A stretch of DNA of 64,000 nucleotides from Vandiemenella viatica (lineage: Eukaryota; Arthropoda; Insecta; Orthoptera; Morabidae). The position numbers and the translations under genes are program-made. The notes beneath the pieces were generated by a model. The model was not told where the DNA came from, searched no databases, and saw only the letters and a program-made list of their open reading frames with translations. Where the stretch lies: contig CM061921.1 of the NCBI GenBank assembly GCA_031002005.1, forward strand, positions 170,446,935-170,510,934, written 5' to 3'. Positions 22,746 to 33,691 of this stretch are shown piece after piece (position 1 is the stretch's first letter; every line of letters begins with the position of its first letter).

Positions 22746-22853
22746 TTAGGGAGGGAGTGTGACATAACAGTTTTTTTTTTCTGATAATTGATCAAGTTTT
22801 TTGAAACCAGATCAATTATCACAGCATATTAGCTGGGGAGTGTAACATAACAT
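22746..22853 (+). repeat. Duplicated polypurine tract / LTR start
   Basis: 'attagggagggag' followed by 'tgtgacataaca' at 22746-22769 repeats as 'attagctggggag' then 'tgtaacataaca' at 22828-22852, spacing 83 bp. The second is the real junction with the 3' LTR; the first is a degenerate copy. Confidence 0.7.
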
Positions 22854-23433
22854 AGATCTGTGCCATACTGTAATATCTGTGGCCGGCGTCGTGAGTGAGT
22901 GTTATGTTGTCTTTGTATAGGGGAGTGGATCGTTGACCGTCGTCAAGTGAAGTTCGGAGGAGTGAACGTTTCGGTTTTAACTGTAGAAATTGTGAAAAGA
23001 AAAAGGAACATTCAGTGAAGAGAGTAATGGAAACTAATAATATGTTAAATTCACTGTTTTGAATGGAGTGTTGCGATTGCAAGTGACTGTGGACGTGTTA
23101 AGAGGACAGTAGAGAGCGTGGGAGTTTTTGTAGTTCAATTTCTCTTATCCCACGAGTCTACAATTTTCGGAAAAGTAGTCTGATTCCTTGTTTAAATATT
23201 ATTTTGGTGATGGTACTTTCCGTCGGTGTGAATGCATAAGCTTACAAACTTGAATAAAGTTTTTGGATAGATGTTCATTCTGAACTGTGTGAATTTATCA
23301 TTTAATAACCCCGACGAATAGTAGTACCTAAACCTAGAGACCGTGGCTTAAAGAACCTTTATTTAATTAGTAATTATTTATGTTCAGTAAGTGACTTTTA
23401 ATCAAAAAATTAATAACCCTTGTACCGCTTTCA
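22841..23433 (+). repeat. 3' long terminal repeat (593 bp)
   Basis: Near-identical partner of 17228-17819, starting TGTAACATAACA and ending CTTTCA. The interrupted Penelope-like RT frame resumes directly after it. Confidence 0.9.
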
Positions 23434-23700
23434 ATAACCTTCACAATAGAAAAGGAAAACCAAGGAAAACTGATCTCACCATAACAAAAGATGTAAACAC
23501 ACACTCGTTTCAGATTTACAGGAAACCTACAGCAACAGATCAAGTAACACACTCCACATCAAATCACCCACAAAACCACAAACAAATGCAATACGGTTCA
23601 TGCTAAACAGATTAAACAGAACACCGCCAACAAAGAAAAACTATCAAACAGAACTCAACACAGTAAAGGAAATGGCAACAAAAATTGGATACTGACAGAG
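23434..23700 (+). pseudogene. Penelope-like element, RT segment after the catalytic box
   Basis: Continues the frame broken at 17227: 'FTIEKENQGKL', 'ITKDVNTHSFQIYRKPTATD', 'THSTSNHPQNHKQ', then in another frame 'NYQTELNTVKEMATKIGY' ending at about 23692. This is the block that follows the (F/Y)xDD box in Penelope-like RTs. Stops and frameshifts make it inactive. The endonuclease that should follow is absent, replaced by a 5S-like segment and an antisense LINE. Confidence 0.8.
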
Positions 23701-23712
23701 CCCTTGTGTAAT

Positions 23713-23815
23713 GCCGCTGGTTAAGCAACGATGAGCGTGGTGAGCACTTGGATGGGTGACCGCACATGCCAACTGTTAAGCAACGTTATGTATGGGTTTT
23801 ACTTGGATGGGTTAT
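23713..23815 (+). repeat. 5S-rRNA-derived segment, two tandem pieces
   Basis: 'gccgctggttaagcaacg' and 'gagcacttggatgggtgacc' (23713-23763) match the internal part of eukaryotic 5S rRNA (the GTTAAGCAACG and TACTTGGATGGGTGACCG blocks that hold the A box/IE and C box). A second, more decayed piece, 'ctgttaagcaacgttatg' and 'ttacttggatgggtt', follows at 23772-23815. Too short and mutated for a 5S gene; it fits the head of a 5S-derived SINE (SINE3 type). Confidence 0.65.
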
Positions 23816-23877
23816 TATTATTCTCGTATCAAAAACATCAAAATTCACAGTTAAATACATTTTGTAAATCAACAACT

Positions 23878-25700
23878 TTAAACACACTTGGCCCAGTACT
23901 TCGCAACCTCAATCGCTTTGTGTGTTGCTTGAAACAGGTCTTCATTGTTGCAGGATGATGGGCACATAGGGCACTTGAGCATATGATTCATAGTTTGGTC
24001 TTCTCCACATTCGCATTTAATACTGGTAGTATCAGTATAACCCCATCTCATTAGGTTTTCCTTGGACCTGCCCACTCCTGTTCGCAATCTATTTATAGAC
24101 CGCCAGACGTTCCAGTCTTCTTCATGACCATGTGGCAAGCGCTCTGCAACTGTCAGTGGTCCCGAGATGTTGGGAACCCTCATTTTCCATAACTGTACTC
24201 TTGCCTTTTCAGGTGACCCAATTAGTTCCCATGATGTTCTGAGGAAGCTTTTCCTGGATTTGAGTCTCTGGGCTGGTGGTATATGGCCGTGCAGTGGATG
24301 AGCGCTTTCCCGTTCTACTTTGGTCCTCTCCTTGTTCGTAGCCACTTCTCTCCGGATACTGGGTGGTGCAATGCCCGAAATCTGGTAAAGCCTATCAACT
24401 GGGGTAGGCTTTAAGCAACCTGTCACTAGCCTACAGGTGTTATTGAGGGCTACATCCACCTGTTTGGTAAGAGATGATGAGTACCAAACTGGGCATGCAT
24501 ATTCTGCAACAGAATAACAAAGGGCCATTGCTGATGTACGTATAGTTTGTGGTTGACTGCCCCGCTGTGATCCAACTAATTTGCGCTGTAAGTTGTTTCT
24601 TGTAGAGATCTTCATTTTTCAATTCATGCAGTGCTTCTTATATGTGAGGGTTCTATCGAGTGTCACTCCCAGATATTTTGGGGTGTTACATGTCTGCAGT
24701 TCGATACCTGACCACATTACTTTTAACTTACGCTGAGCTTTCCTATTTTTTAGGTGAAAGGCACACACTTCAGTTTCTGAAGGGTTAGGTCTTAAGTGGT
24801 TTTCCTTATAATAGCTTGATAGGCCTTCAAGAGTAGCAGACAAATTTCTTTCTACAACTTCAAGTTTTGTGCTCTGTGAGGCTAGAGCTAGGTCATCAGC
24901 GTACATCAAGCTCCTGGTAGCTGGATGTAATGGCTGATTGTTTGTATAAATGTTGAAAAGTATTGGGGCCAGTACACTACCTTGAGGTAGGCCATTCTTT
25001 TGTACCCTCCATCGACTGCACTGTCCTTGAAAGTCAACGAAAAACCTACGATTCTGAAGAAGAGTAGCGATGAGTTTGGTTAATCCGGTGGCCTTTGTCA
25101 GACTGTAAACCTTGTCAAGTAATAGTTGGTGGTTAACAGTATCGTATGCTGCTTACAGGTCCACAAAGACCACGCCCGTGGCTTTACGGGTCTCAAATCC
25201 ATCCTCTATAAACTGTGTTAGGTTCAGTAGTTGCCCAGTACAACTTTTACCAGGACGAAAGCCAGGTTGTTGTGGAATAAGTTTTGGATCAACCACAGGC
25301 TGGATACGATTCAGAATTAATCATTCAAATATTTTGTAGAGATGACACAAGAGTGCTATAGGTCTAAAATCTTTAGGATTGTTTCCTTCTTTTCCAGGTT
25401 TCAGCAGCGCAATGACTCTCGTCTTCCGCCACACCTTCGGAATTTGATATGAGCTCATACATTTGTTAAAAAGCTGAGAACCCATTCTTTGGTTTTATAT
25501 CCGAAGTTCTTAATTTCTTCTGATCGTATGTCATCAAGGCCTGCCGACTTTCCTGTTTTGCACTCATGAATAATCTTTTCCAACTCTGACATACCAAAGG
25601 GCTCAGTGAGGTTGTTCATATCTTCCTGACTGATTCTGTTCGTTTTTCTTTGTTTTTTAGATTGTCCACTTTTATGAGTCTCTTTCCCGTTCATGAGTAG
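23878..25700 (-). pseudogene. Non-LTR retrotransposon RT and C-terminal domain, antisense
   Basis: Read from about 25690 down: 'CKTGKSAGLDDIRSEEIKNF', a 'PKVWRKTRVIALLKPGKEGN' segment, 'GFRPGKSCTGQLLNLTQFI', 'VFVDL' with 'AAYDTVNHQLL', 'GLPQGSVLAPILFNIYTN', the catalytic 'LMYADDLALASQS' at about 24880-24909, 'TPKYLGVTLDRTLTYKKHCM' and a C-terminal part with 'AEYACPVWYSSSLTKQVDV' and a Cys-rich 'CECGEDQTMNHMLKCPMC' (near 23975). The order is that of an APE-type LINE pol. A few stops and frameshifts break it, but the 245-codon C-terminal frame is intact, so it is fairly young. It pairs with the endonuclease at 25850-26899. Confidence 0.88.
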
Positions 25701-25849
25701 CTGATGTGCAATTTGGTTTGCGTTTATATTGGAATGTCCAGTGGTCTTCGATGCATCATTGTTGAGGCGTTTTAGAAGTCTCCATGCCTTTTCAGGTCCA
25801 GCTCTTCTAATGTTTTGATCCAGCGGTCTCTTTTTGCTGCACTTGGAGA

Positions 25850-26899
25850 TCAGATAAGTTGATTACCAGCTTCTATTGTCTTTTCACCAAATGGATCATC
25901 TTGGAAAAGTGTTTTATAAACCATGAACTGGGCAGCTAGATCTGAGGTGAGACCCGGAATATATGATGATCGGCAACCACGGGGAATGAATCTTCTGGAG
26001 CATTTTTTCACAGCTGCAGTGAATGTGTCATATGATTCTGGTGTTCGTTCAATAGTAGACACAGCCGCATCCAATATTTCTGTGAACATGGACCAGTTAG
26101 CTCTCTTGAAGTTATACCTCCTGCGGAATGGAACTCTCTGGGGTCTTACTGTCGCAAACACTTCACACATTATCGGCCTGTGCTGCGTGTTTGGTATTGG
26201 GCTACAGACAGACTTCACACATTGCTGGCTGATGTGATTACTGCTGAATATAAGATCAGGGTTGTAGCCCCATCTCCATCTCCCACTGTTGAAAGATGCT
26301 GGCAGTTTGGGATCATGTACGATAGTAAGTTGATTTACATCTGCCCATTCTTCTACTGCAATGCCATTCTCGTCATCGAAGTCGTAGCCCCAAGCAGTAC
26401 AATGAGAATTAAAATCTCCGATAACAATCTGCAGATGTTGATTATGGAAATTAAACGGTGGTTTGACAGTGAATTTACTGCTGGGTGTTTTATATAAAGA
26501 TGAGATTGTGCAGTTTTTAAGCTCAATGGTGAGGACTTCGATGTCGTTCTCTTCTGTGAAGGCCGTGGACAGGATCTGAACATCTGGTCGGACAAAGATG
26601 GCACTTCCGTATTTATGGTGAGGTCTCTCAACCGCGCGGATCATTCCATTTATTTTAGGTCGGCGCATTTCAGTACTTCTATGTGTCTCCTGTACACATA
26701 AAATGTGGCATTTGTGTTGATTGCATAGGTCTTGTAGCAATTCTTCCTTGGCTGATGACATGCCTTCAATGTTGATGGAGACAATCTTTAACTGTGGCCC
26801 TGACAAGGGCTCGCTTATTGATGTTTCTGGTGTGAAAGGTTTGGCCGGCATTATACCGTTGCCCAGGGATCGCCCGATTGCTTCTGATGACGTTTCCAA
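25850..26899 (-). pseudogene. Same LINE: APE-type endonuclease domain, 349-codon open frame
   Basis: Open frame from Met at 26899. The endonuclease starts at 'LKIVSINIEGMSSAKEEL', followed by 'HILCVQETHRS', 'GSAIFVRPDV', 'LQIVIGDFNSHCTAWGYDFD', 'NPDLIF' and 'HRPIMCEV': the N/E/D-N/H catalytic signature of AP-endonuclease-like LINE nucleases is largely present, although the expected SDH-type motif reads QHR. Its 3' end leads by frameshift into the RT block at 25700. The 5' leader seems to extend to about 27050. Confidence 0.88.
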
Positions 26900-27118
26900 A
26901 TCTCCATGGAGCTACTAAATGCCATCCAGTTGCTGAGTTACAGGATGCAGCCACGAGATGCAGAGATGCAACGAAACCGGTTTGACCCTGTCTGAGGCCG
27001 TGTGCATCGCCGACCAATCAAAGAGCAGCGTGAAGCTTCCCTAGGCAACAGGCTATTTATAGGAGCCAGGTCTGGCTCGTGAGTCAGTCACAGTCTTGTC
27101 TTTGTATTTAACAGTTAA

Positions 27119-27155
27119 CCTGATGAAGGCAACGATGGAAGTTGTCGAAATGTCG
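27119..27155 (+). ncRNA. Hammerhead-like hairpin
   Basis: CTGATGA at 27120-27126, then a 6-bp stem GGCAAC/GTTGTC around a 7-base loop, then GAAA at 27147-27150. This is the order of a hammerhead core (CUGAUGA, stem II, GAAA), but with one extra base before stem II, and I cannot define stems I and III. Likely a decayed terminal motif of a Penelope-like or related retroelement. Self-cleavage is not implied. Confidence 0.35.
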
Positions 27156-27233
27156 TTAAAAGAATCAAATAAATCAATTAACTGGCAGAAATCCCGAGAA
27201 TTATTTATTTCAACAATACGCCGGGAAAAACTA

Positions 27234-27372
27234 AAATGTCATATCATGTAATAAGTTTGTAAACCCTATGTAAATTTTAAAATAGATTCATTGTTGATGA
27301 TGCCTCGACAAGAGGCAAAACGCGTACGCGGAAAAAAGCTACAAATACAGTTGCATTGGTGTCATTTTATCA
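27234..27372 (+). mobile_element. Penelope-like element 3' terminal region, sense copy
   Basis: Inverted partner of 16315-16455, with 'catgtaataagtttgtaaac', 'gcctcgacaagaggcaaaac' and 'ctacaaatacagttgcattg'. At 27293-27325, TTGATGA, a GCCTC/GAGGC hairpin and AAAAC resemble a hammerhead core with substitutions (T for C at the start, AAAA for GAAA). It probably ends the plus-strand Penelope copy whose RT is at 17072-17227 and 23434-23700. Confidence 0.65.
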
Positions 27373-28499
27373 TTAAACATGGTATACATTTTATTAGACA
27401 ATTTTTTTGAAATAAATTTAAGTTTCACTTAGAAGGTAGTAGAAGTATTTGGGAAAAATTATAACTGTTGCAGATATGTGGTGAAAGTTGTGGGATGTAG
27501 TTGGTGTAAGAAGTGTTTTCATTGGGCTTGTGGGGAAGAGAGAATGTGGTAAATAAATAAGGCTCTCCAATGGTTTTGTTTACTTTGTCTTAGGGATAAA
27601 AGGATGAGGGAGATGGGCGAAATGATCAGGGTCAGGGCGAAATGATCAGGGCTCATAAGGTTTGGCCTTTTGAGGCACGGTCTGTGGAGGTTCAGCGTAT
27701 GTGGGCTCAATCAGTGAGGGCTCTGTCTGTGGGGCTCTGTCTGTTGGGGCTCAGCCTATAGAGGCAAGAAGTAGAGGTGATGAGTTGGGGAGGTTGAGAA
27801 GGGTGGTTAAGTACTAACAGGTCGAAAGCCTCTTGTAGATGTAGGAGTAGGTAGGGTGCAGTAGGCCTTTAGGAATAGGGGCATGCAAGGAAAGAATAGG
27901 AAGAAAGGGGTTCGTCTGAAGGTAATAACTATGGGAGAGGTGTGGGTCCTCATCTGCAGGATCAGTTAGGCGCAATTACCATATCAAAAGTTTTGTTTAG
28001 TGCAACATTAGGTCAGGTAATAGAGGATATAGGTTCACTAAGGATGATAAAGTAGTGATAGTTGTGAGGTGCGCGGAATAGTATTGATAGAAACGTGAGT
28101 TATGGTATAGAGAGTTACCTCAGGAAAGTAGTAAAGGAGTCGTAGCATGCCAGGGTTAAGCTCATGAAGGTACTAAATTGGCATGACCGGCCACAGTTGA
28201 ACCATGCTGTGAGATGGTTAAATGTGGAAACGTGGGTGAACTTGGGAAAGGTATTAGATCTGTCTTGTGGGTTGTGCCTGTGAACACCACTGGTAGGTGG
28301 GGTTTCACTAGGCATGGCCTACTCCTGAATAGAAGAGGCAAGGGGGTACTTTCTGGGTTGTTAGCTAATCGTCCATGATGGGAAACATCACTAATGCTAG
28401 AGAAATGGATGAAGCTGCTGAAACAATTAGTGACTTGGGTAGAACTGGGAAGGAGGAGGTAAATGCCATGGGATTGTCTAAGTTGCTAGTATAAACAGT
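27373..28499. other. Unassigned repeat-like block
   Basis: Purine-rich on the plus strand, with local repetition such as 'ggcgaaatgatcagggt' twice near 27617-27650 and 'ggctc...tctgt' repeats near 27690-27760. Antisense frames are Pro/Ser/Thr-rich without recognised domains. It may belong to the Penelope-like fragment that follows. Confidence 0.35.
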
Positions 28500-29450
28500 G
28501 ATTTTTTTTTTATGGCCATTCATTCTGATGGAAACGTGATTAGTTGTGAGATCTATATACGAATTGGTACAGTGGAGCTAGGTGAGTTGATATACGAGTT
28601 GTGTTGTAGTGCATGTATCACATCCAGTGATGAGAAAAATTTCCCCTCTAGGGTAGGTGGTGGTAGGCACATTTTGTAGTAGTGTCTGTTGCACAGGAAG
28701 GACCCTTGTGGTTGTGTGGGAGAATTACAAGACATTTGTGCACCACAATATTCTTGAGATTGGGTCATCTGCTGAAACATATACATGGGGTAGTGGGCAG
28801 GATGCCATGGAGAAGGATTCACAGTTTGGTGTAGGAAGATTGTACGTTATGATGGGTTGTAGCATGAGAGATTTTTTTGTTCTAGATCAAGGGGGTAGCA
28901 GCAGAAAATGAGAGCATGAAACAGGTTTTGGTAATATCTGGAAGGAGATTCTTATTTGGAACAGACGTGTCTACCATCGAGTCCAGGCTGTAAGGAAAGG
29001 AACATTTGGTGTGGAAAAGATGACAACTGTTGTAATTAAGATTTGTAGGCTTGATGTGAGCAGATGTGTGTAGGCCACCTTTCTGTATGGAAATATCAAC
29101 TTCAAGAAAGGTGACAGGAGTGTGGTATTGAAGCAAGGTAAAGTTGATGAAGTAGCTATCATTTACTGAGTGAGGAGTCAATAGTTAGAGCTCACTGTTG
29201 TAAAATATCATCTATGTATCCAAACCACACAAGAATTTTTTAAGATTTATTGTTCAGGAATTGTTAATTCAGATGACTGAAAACAGATTTGCAGGGTCAT
29301 GCGGATACGCATGACAGTGCCATGTATCTGCTGGTAAACTTGAGAGATGAAGTAGAAGTAGTTTTCTGACAGAATATGGTGAGCCAGGGAAATGAGGTAG
29401 CATATGCTCAGGTGGCTGTAGGTGGCATGCATTTCTGGGAAGTTTTCCGT
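28500..29450 (-). pseudogene. Penelope-like element, RT core to GIY-YIG, strongly decayed
   Basis: On the minus strand: 'FISQVYQQIHGTVMRI' at about 29300-29345, matching the (Y)QIHGTAMGTRMAP motif typical of Penelope RTs; 'VWFGYIDDILQQ' at about 29205-29240 with the catalytic YIDD; 'VTFLEVDISIQKGGLHTSAH' with 'IKPT' and 'CHLFHTKCSFPYS' (29000-29120); then across frameshifts Cys/His residues and a 'TRISTH' stretch near 28570 that fits the GIY-YIG region. Stops follow the YIDD box. This is a separate copy from the one at 16.8-27.4 kb. Confidence 0.7.
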
Positions 29451-30002
29451 GGCACTGACATCCTGACAGGGATGTTAGTACACTAGGATTTGATACCTGT
29501 GGAAACAGGGAAAGGGTGGCATTAGAAGAGTAGGGACTGTAGATAAAGGTCTTTTATGGATAATTGGAGGTTCTGTACAAAGGGTTGAAGGTGCTGATCC
29601 AAAAGAGCTATTCACTGGGAAATCCATATGCCAAAACTTTAGCGAAGAAAGTACAAGATGAGGATACAGGGAGTCTGCGGAGTAAGGAGGGACAAGGATT
29701 TGGCCTAGAGGCCTTATAAGATGCATGGAGGACAAGGAAAGTGTGTACTGCCTGGGAAATTGAAGTAGTAGTATCTGTAGGATATGGGCATTAGTACTGG
29801 TGTTGGAGATCTGTCTCCAGGAGAATTCTAATGGAAAGAAAAGAGGGAACTTTTGAGAAGTTGTATCCCTTTTACTTCTCTGTAACAGTGCACTGCTGCT
29901 GGAAATAGCCATCAGTAGGCAGGATTCCCAGTTCCTTAACTGTGAGAAGCTCGGGGAGTTCAAACTTGAAGTTCCTAAACAATAGCAATGGTTTTATCAC
30001 TA
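29451..30002. other. Unassigned; probable upstream part of the antisense Penelope copy
   Basis: A 162-codon antisense open frame (29475-29963) is Ser/Leu/Pro-rich and shows no motif I can name. Its place before the RT core suggests the N-terminal part of the Penelope protein in a shifted frame. Confidence 0.3.
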
Positions 30003-30368
30003 CTGTGACATGAATTTAGGGACTAGGATTTTTTTACAAAGTGGAAAGCAAACAGTGTGGTTGAGGTCCATCAGATTATGTGGAGTGTAAATGGTAGTAT
30101 TGTCAATACTGCCACTTCTGTCTTGATGTTTGACACTCCCACATTACCAATGGACATCAAAGTAGGTTTGACCAGCTTAAACATACACCCCTATATTCCT
30201 GACCCATTGTGCTGTTTCCAGTGTCATAGGTTTGGGCATATGATGGCGTCCTGCAAGGGCTAGCCCACCTATGGTAAGTGTGGCTGGGGGGGGGGGGACA
30301 TATGAGCCAGGTGCTTCCTTCCCAACTGCTCCAAGTCACACTTAACATGGTGCAGGTAATGGAGAAAC
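30003..30368 (+). pseudogene. LINE ORF1 (gag-like) zinc-knuckle fragment
   Basis: The plus-strand frame 30057-30263 reads a 'FDTPTLPMDIKVGLTSL' block and 'YIPDPLCCFQCHRFGHMMAS' followed by C: a CCHC knuckle (CxxCxxxGHxxxxC) typical of ORF1 proteins of Jockey/I-type LINEs. A second, degraded knuckle ('YGKCGW') follows at 30270-30330. It is cut at about 30368 by the antisense LINE and probably belonged to the sense LINE that resumes at 34050. Confidence 0.7.
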
Positions 30369-30369
30369 T

Positions 30370-32760
30370 CCTTTGTTTGTTCATTACAATTTCTCAAGAT
30401 TCTACCTAGGAATTGCATCCTAAAATTAGCTCTACCTACTAACGAATTAATGTGTAAGTCCCATTCATGTTCCTTTGTACTGTTACTCCCTAATATTTCA
30501 CAAAATCGACCATATCAATAACTGAACCTGTTTACCTCATATTTATGAATAATCGGGGGTTTTTTTGTTCGTTATGCACGTTGTATTGCACTTTTCACAA
30601 TTTAGTGTAAGTTGCCATTCATCGCATCATGCTGAAATAACATCCAGATCACTCTGAATTTCTAAGCAGTTGGCCGAATTCCTTACTTTCCTATAAATAA
30701 CTGCATCATCAGCAAACAATCTAAAAATACTTTTCACTTTGTCTCCTAGATTGTTTATAAAGATTTAGAAAAGAAGTGGTCCTATTACACTTTTTTGAGA
30801 TACTCCTAATGTAACATCTATATAAGAACTTTCTCCTTCAACGATGACATACTATGACCGACCAGTTAGAAAATCCTATGTCCATTCACAAACTGATCCA
30901 ATATACCGTACGCTCGAAGCTTTGTTAAAAGGTGATTGTATGGTACAGAGTCAAAGGCTATCTGAAAATCTAAAAAAAAATTGCATCTACTTGTGAACCT
31001 GCATCAATAACTTTCATTACATCGTGTGTAAATAGGACCAGCAGCGTTTGACATGATCTTTTATTCCAAAATCCGTGTTGATTTGTTGTAATCAAATTAT
31101 TTTCATCTAGAAAATTCATAATGTTTGAGTATATAATATGCTCCATAACTCTACTATAAACAGATGTTATAGATATGGGATGGTAATTTCTAGGATCACT
31201 TCGATGTCCTTTCTTGAAAATCGGAGTTACTTGCACTATTTTCTAGTCGGAAGGTACTTTTTGCTCTTCTAATAATTTACTGAATATACCAGACAGATAT
31301 GGTCTGATTTCTGCTGCATACTCTGAAAATACTCTTACTGAAATTCCATCAAGGCCCGGTGCTTTCTCCCACTTCAGGAGCTGTAATTGCTTTATGATAC
31401 CTGCAGTATCTATTCCTAATGATTCCATCACCAACTCGACACGACGTGGGAAAATGGGAATGCTATCCTGATTTTCCTCAGTAAATGAATTCTTGAATAC
31501 AGTATTTAGTACGTTAGCTTTATCACGGTTTTCATTAATCTCGGAACCTTCACGAATTAGTGGTTGCTATTGGTACAACTGACTTTTCATACTTACGACC
31601 AAAATTTGTTTGGGTTTTCTGTGAGACTCTTAGAGTGTTGGAATAAAATTCATTGAGTGCCTAACGCATCACATTCTTAACATGTCCTCTTAACTCAGCT
31701 AAGTTTTCTAAATCTCTATGACACCCCTTCCTCCATGAACCTGCGTGTATCCTCCTTTTTTTTTTAGTAATCTTTTGACTTCGCGTGTGTACAAAGGTGG
31801 ATCATTCTCTTCCTCTATAGTCTGCTTCAGTATATGTATTTCCATACCTTCCCTGACTATTCATATAAATCTATACCACATCTGTTCACCAGTGTCCCTT
31901 GATAACTTGAAGTTATCATAATGATTCCTCAGGTAGGTTCGAAAGCACGCCTTTGAGACCTTACTGAATCTGTATACAATCCATCCTTTTCCCCTTTTTC
32001 AATTGGCCATTAATTTGATAGTCGCAATTACTGCTTTGTGATCGCTTATTCTTGTGATCACTGAAATAATTCTGGCCTGTTGGTAAGCATCAGATCTAAA
32101 ATGTTTTTGCTACCTTTATGACCCGCATAGGTTCATTAACTAGCTGCTCGAGATGATTATATAAGAACAGATCGAGAATTACTTCAGAAGCTGCCTTATC
32201 CCTACTACAAGTAATGTGAGCGTAATTACACCAGTCGATATAAGGCAGGTTGAAGTTGTCTCCTAGAATCATAGCATGATCTTGAAAATGGCTAGCTACA
32301 CTATTTACATTATTTCTTAACTCCTCGGCGATAGCTATGTTGGAATTGGGTGGATGGTAGAAGGCACCTATGACGAGTTTTGACCCAGCAACATAGAGTT
32401 TAATCCATATGATTTCACAGATCGTATCGGTCTATTTCATTACATGGTAGGAATTTAGTCACAGCCTTAAATACCCCACCTCCATTAGAATTTAATCTAT
32501 CTTTACAAAAAACATTCATGTCATCTTTAAAAGTTTCAGTGGAACTTATTACTTGATTTAGCCAACTTTCTGTGCTGATAACAATATCTGTTTATGAATA
32601 ACGCTTTCAAGTTCCAGTTGTTTGTTACAAACGCTTGTACAGTTAATTACGAGAACTTTTAACTGTCGAGTTTCTTTTATGTTCTTCCTACATTCTGGTG
32701 GTGCATCTGATTGGGTTGCCTGTAACTGTATTTCGTGAACTGAATCTTCCTCCCTCAGCC
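30370..32760 (-). pseudogene. CR1-like LINE ORF2 (endonuclease and RT), antisense
   Basis: From about 32700 down: endonuclease pieces with 'VAGSKLVIGAFYHPPNSN', 'HAMILGDNFNLPYIDW'; then RT with 'LLKWEKAPGLDGISVRVFSE' (31320-31380), 'VTPIFKKGHRSDPRNYHPIS', 'NQHGFWNKRSCQTLLVLF', 'GVSQKSVIGPLLF', the catalytic 'LFADDAVIYRKV' near 30705, and a C-terminal stretch to 30370. Stops and frameshifts are frequent but all domains are in order. The EN, RT and preceding SGNH-type ORF1 point to the CR1 group. Confidence 0.83.
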
Positions 32761-32869
32761 TAAAAAACCATCCGGTTCATTCAAAATGGCCCCTGCCACC
32801 CATGTAGCTGATTCATGTGTGTAGTGCACACCTGACCTATTCAGGGGAACCCTACATGACCCAACCGTA

Positions 32870-33600
32870 TGGCAAAGATCAAGAAATCTTCAGCCAATAT
32901 CATCACAGAAATGACAGTCTCTGGTTTAGCCCCTCAATACGGCTCTGAACCAGAGGTCCACAATCAACTCTGTCTCTGATGCTACAGATGGTTAGTTCTG
33001 CCGATATCTTGTGGCCACTGGCCACAGAGTTCACCCTTTCAGCTAGCCGCCAGAAGGAAGAGGAGATAACCTCCGACTCAAGGCAGCATGCATCATTGGT
33101 GCCGACATGAGCCACAAACTGTAGTTGGCTCATGGCATTTGGGATGGGCTGTTCCACATCTCGGATCAGGCCACCCAGAATACACACCGAACGGAATCCA
33201 CCATTTCCCTAAGGGACTTTATAAACTGCCTAACATTAAAGCTCCCAACTACCATCAACTTACAGGATAACAATTATAGGACTGAGTCAGCCTCTGACTA
33301 TACGCCATACCAGTTGGACAGTCGAACAAGTTCATCATCTTGGCCTTTAAGCCTGTTCGACTGCCCCCGTGGGCCGCTTCAAAGTCTAGAAGCCATACGC
33401 CAGTCACTGAAGGGCGACCGCGGCAAGACCTTCATCTCTTCAGCCTGGGTTGCAGGTACAACGGTCGATATGGGAGCAGCATGGCTACATCAGGTTACCC
33501 AATATCACATCTGCTGCAACCTATTACGGCAGCTTCCAGCTGTGTAACTTTTGCTAACACAGCTGCAAGCTGTGCTCGCAGATCAGCCACCTCAGCTCAC
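32870..33600 (-). pseudogene. CR1-like LINE ORF1 with SGNH/esterase-like domain
   Basis: On the minus strand a coiled-coil-like stretch ('VADLRAQLAAVLAKVTQLEA' near 33560) is followed by 'LQFVAHVGTNDACCLESEVI' (about 33070-33130) and 'RVDCGPLVQSRIEGLNQRLS'. HVGTND is the conserved block of the SGNH/GDSL-type esterase domain found in ORF1 proteins of several CR1/L2 elements. A frameshift near 33200 separates the two parts. It lies just upstream of ORF2 on the same strand, as expected. Confidence 0.7.
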
Positions 33601-33691
33601 TTCTGCACACAGCAGTCACAATATCTACACATACTGCTTTTGAAAAATGTGAAAAAGAAAAGAAAATAGACACTCAAACTAACCTGTACTT

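Larger units (their letters stand above)
17820..22840 (+). mobile_element. Internal region of the LTR retrotransposon (with a nested Tc1-like element)
   Basis: From the presumed primer-binding site to the purine-rich 'agctggggag' before the 3' LTR. It contains a GC-rich leader (20500-20880) with tandem repeats, a gag-like frame (21219-21965) and no recognisable protease, RT or integrase, so the copy is non-autonomous or deleted in pol. An antisense DNA transposon occupies about 18600-20450. A diverged second copy of the polypurine tract and LTR start lies 83 bp before the true 3' LTR (22746-22770). Confidence 0.7.

Noticed and set aside
23713..23763. Functional 5S rRNA gene
   Set aside because: Only an internal part is present, with substitutions, and there is no 5' or 3' stem.
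26353..26631. Overlapping minus- and plus-strand frames inside the LINE endonuclease (for example 25923-26237, 26180-26497)
   Set aside because: Shadows of the 349-codon endonuclease frame.
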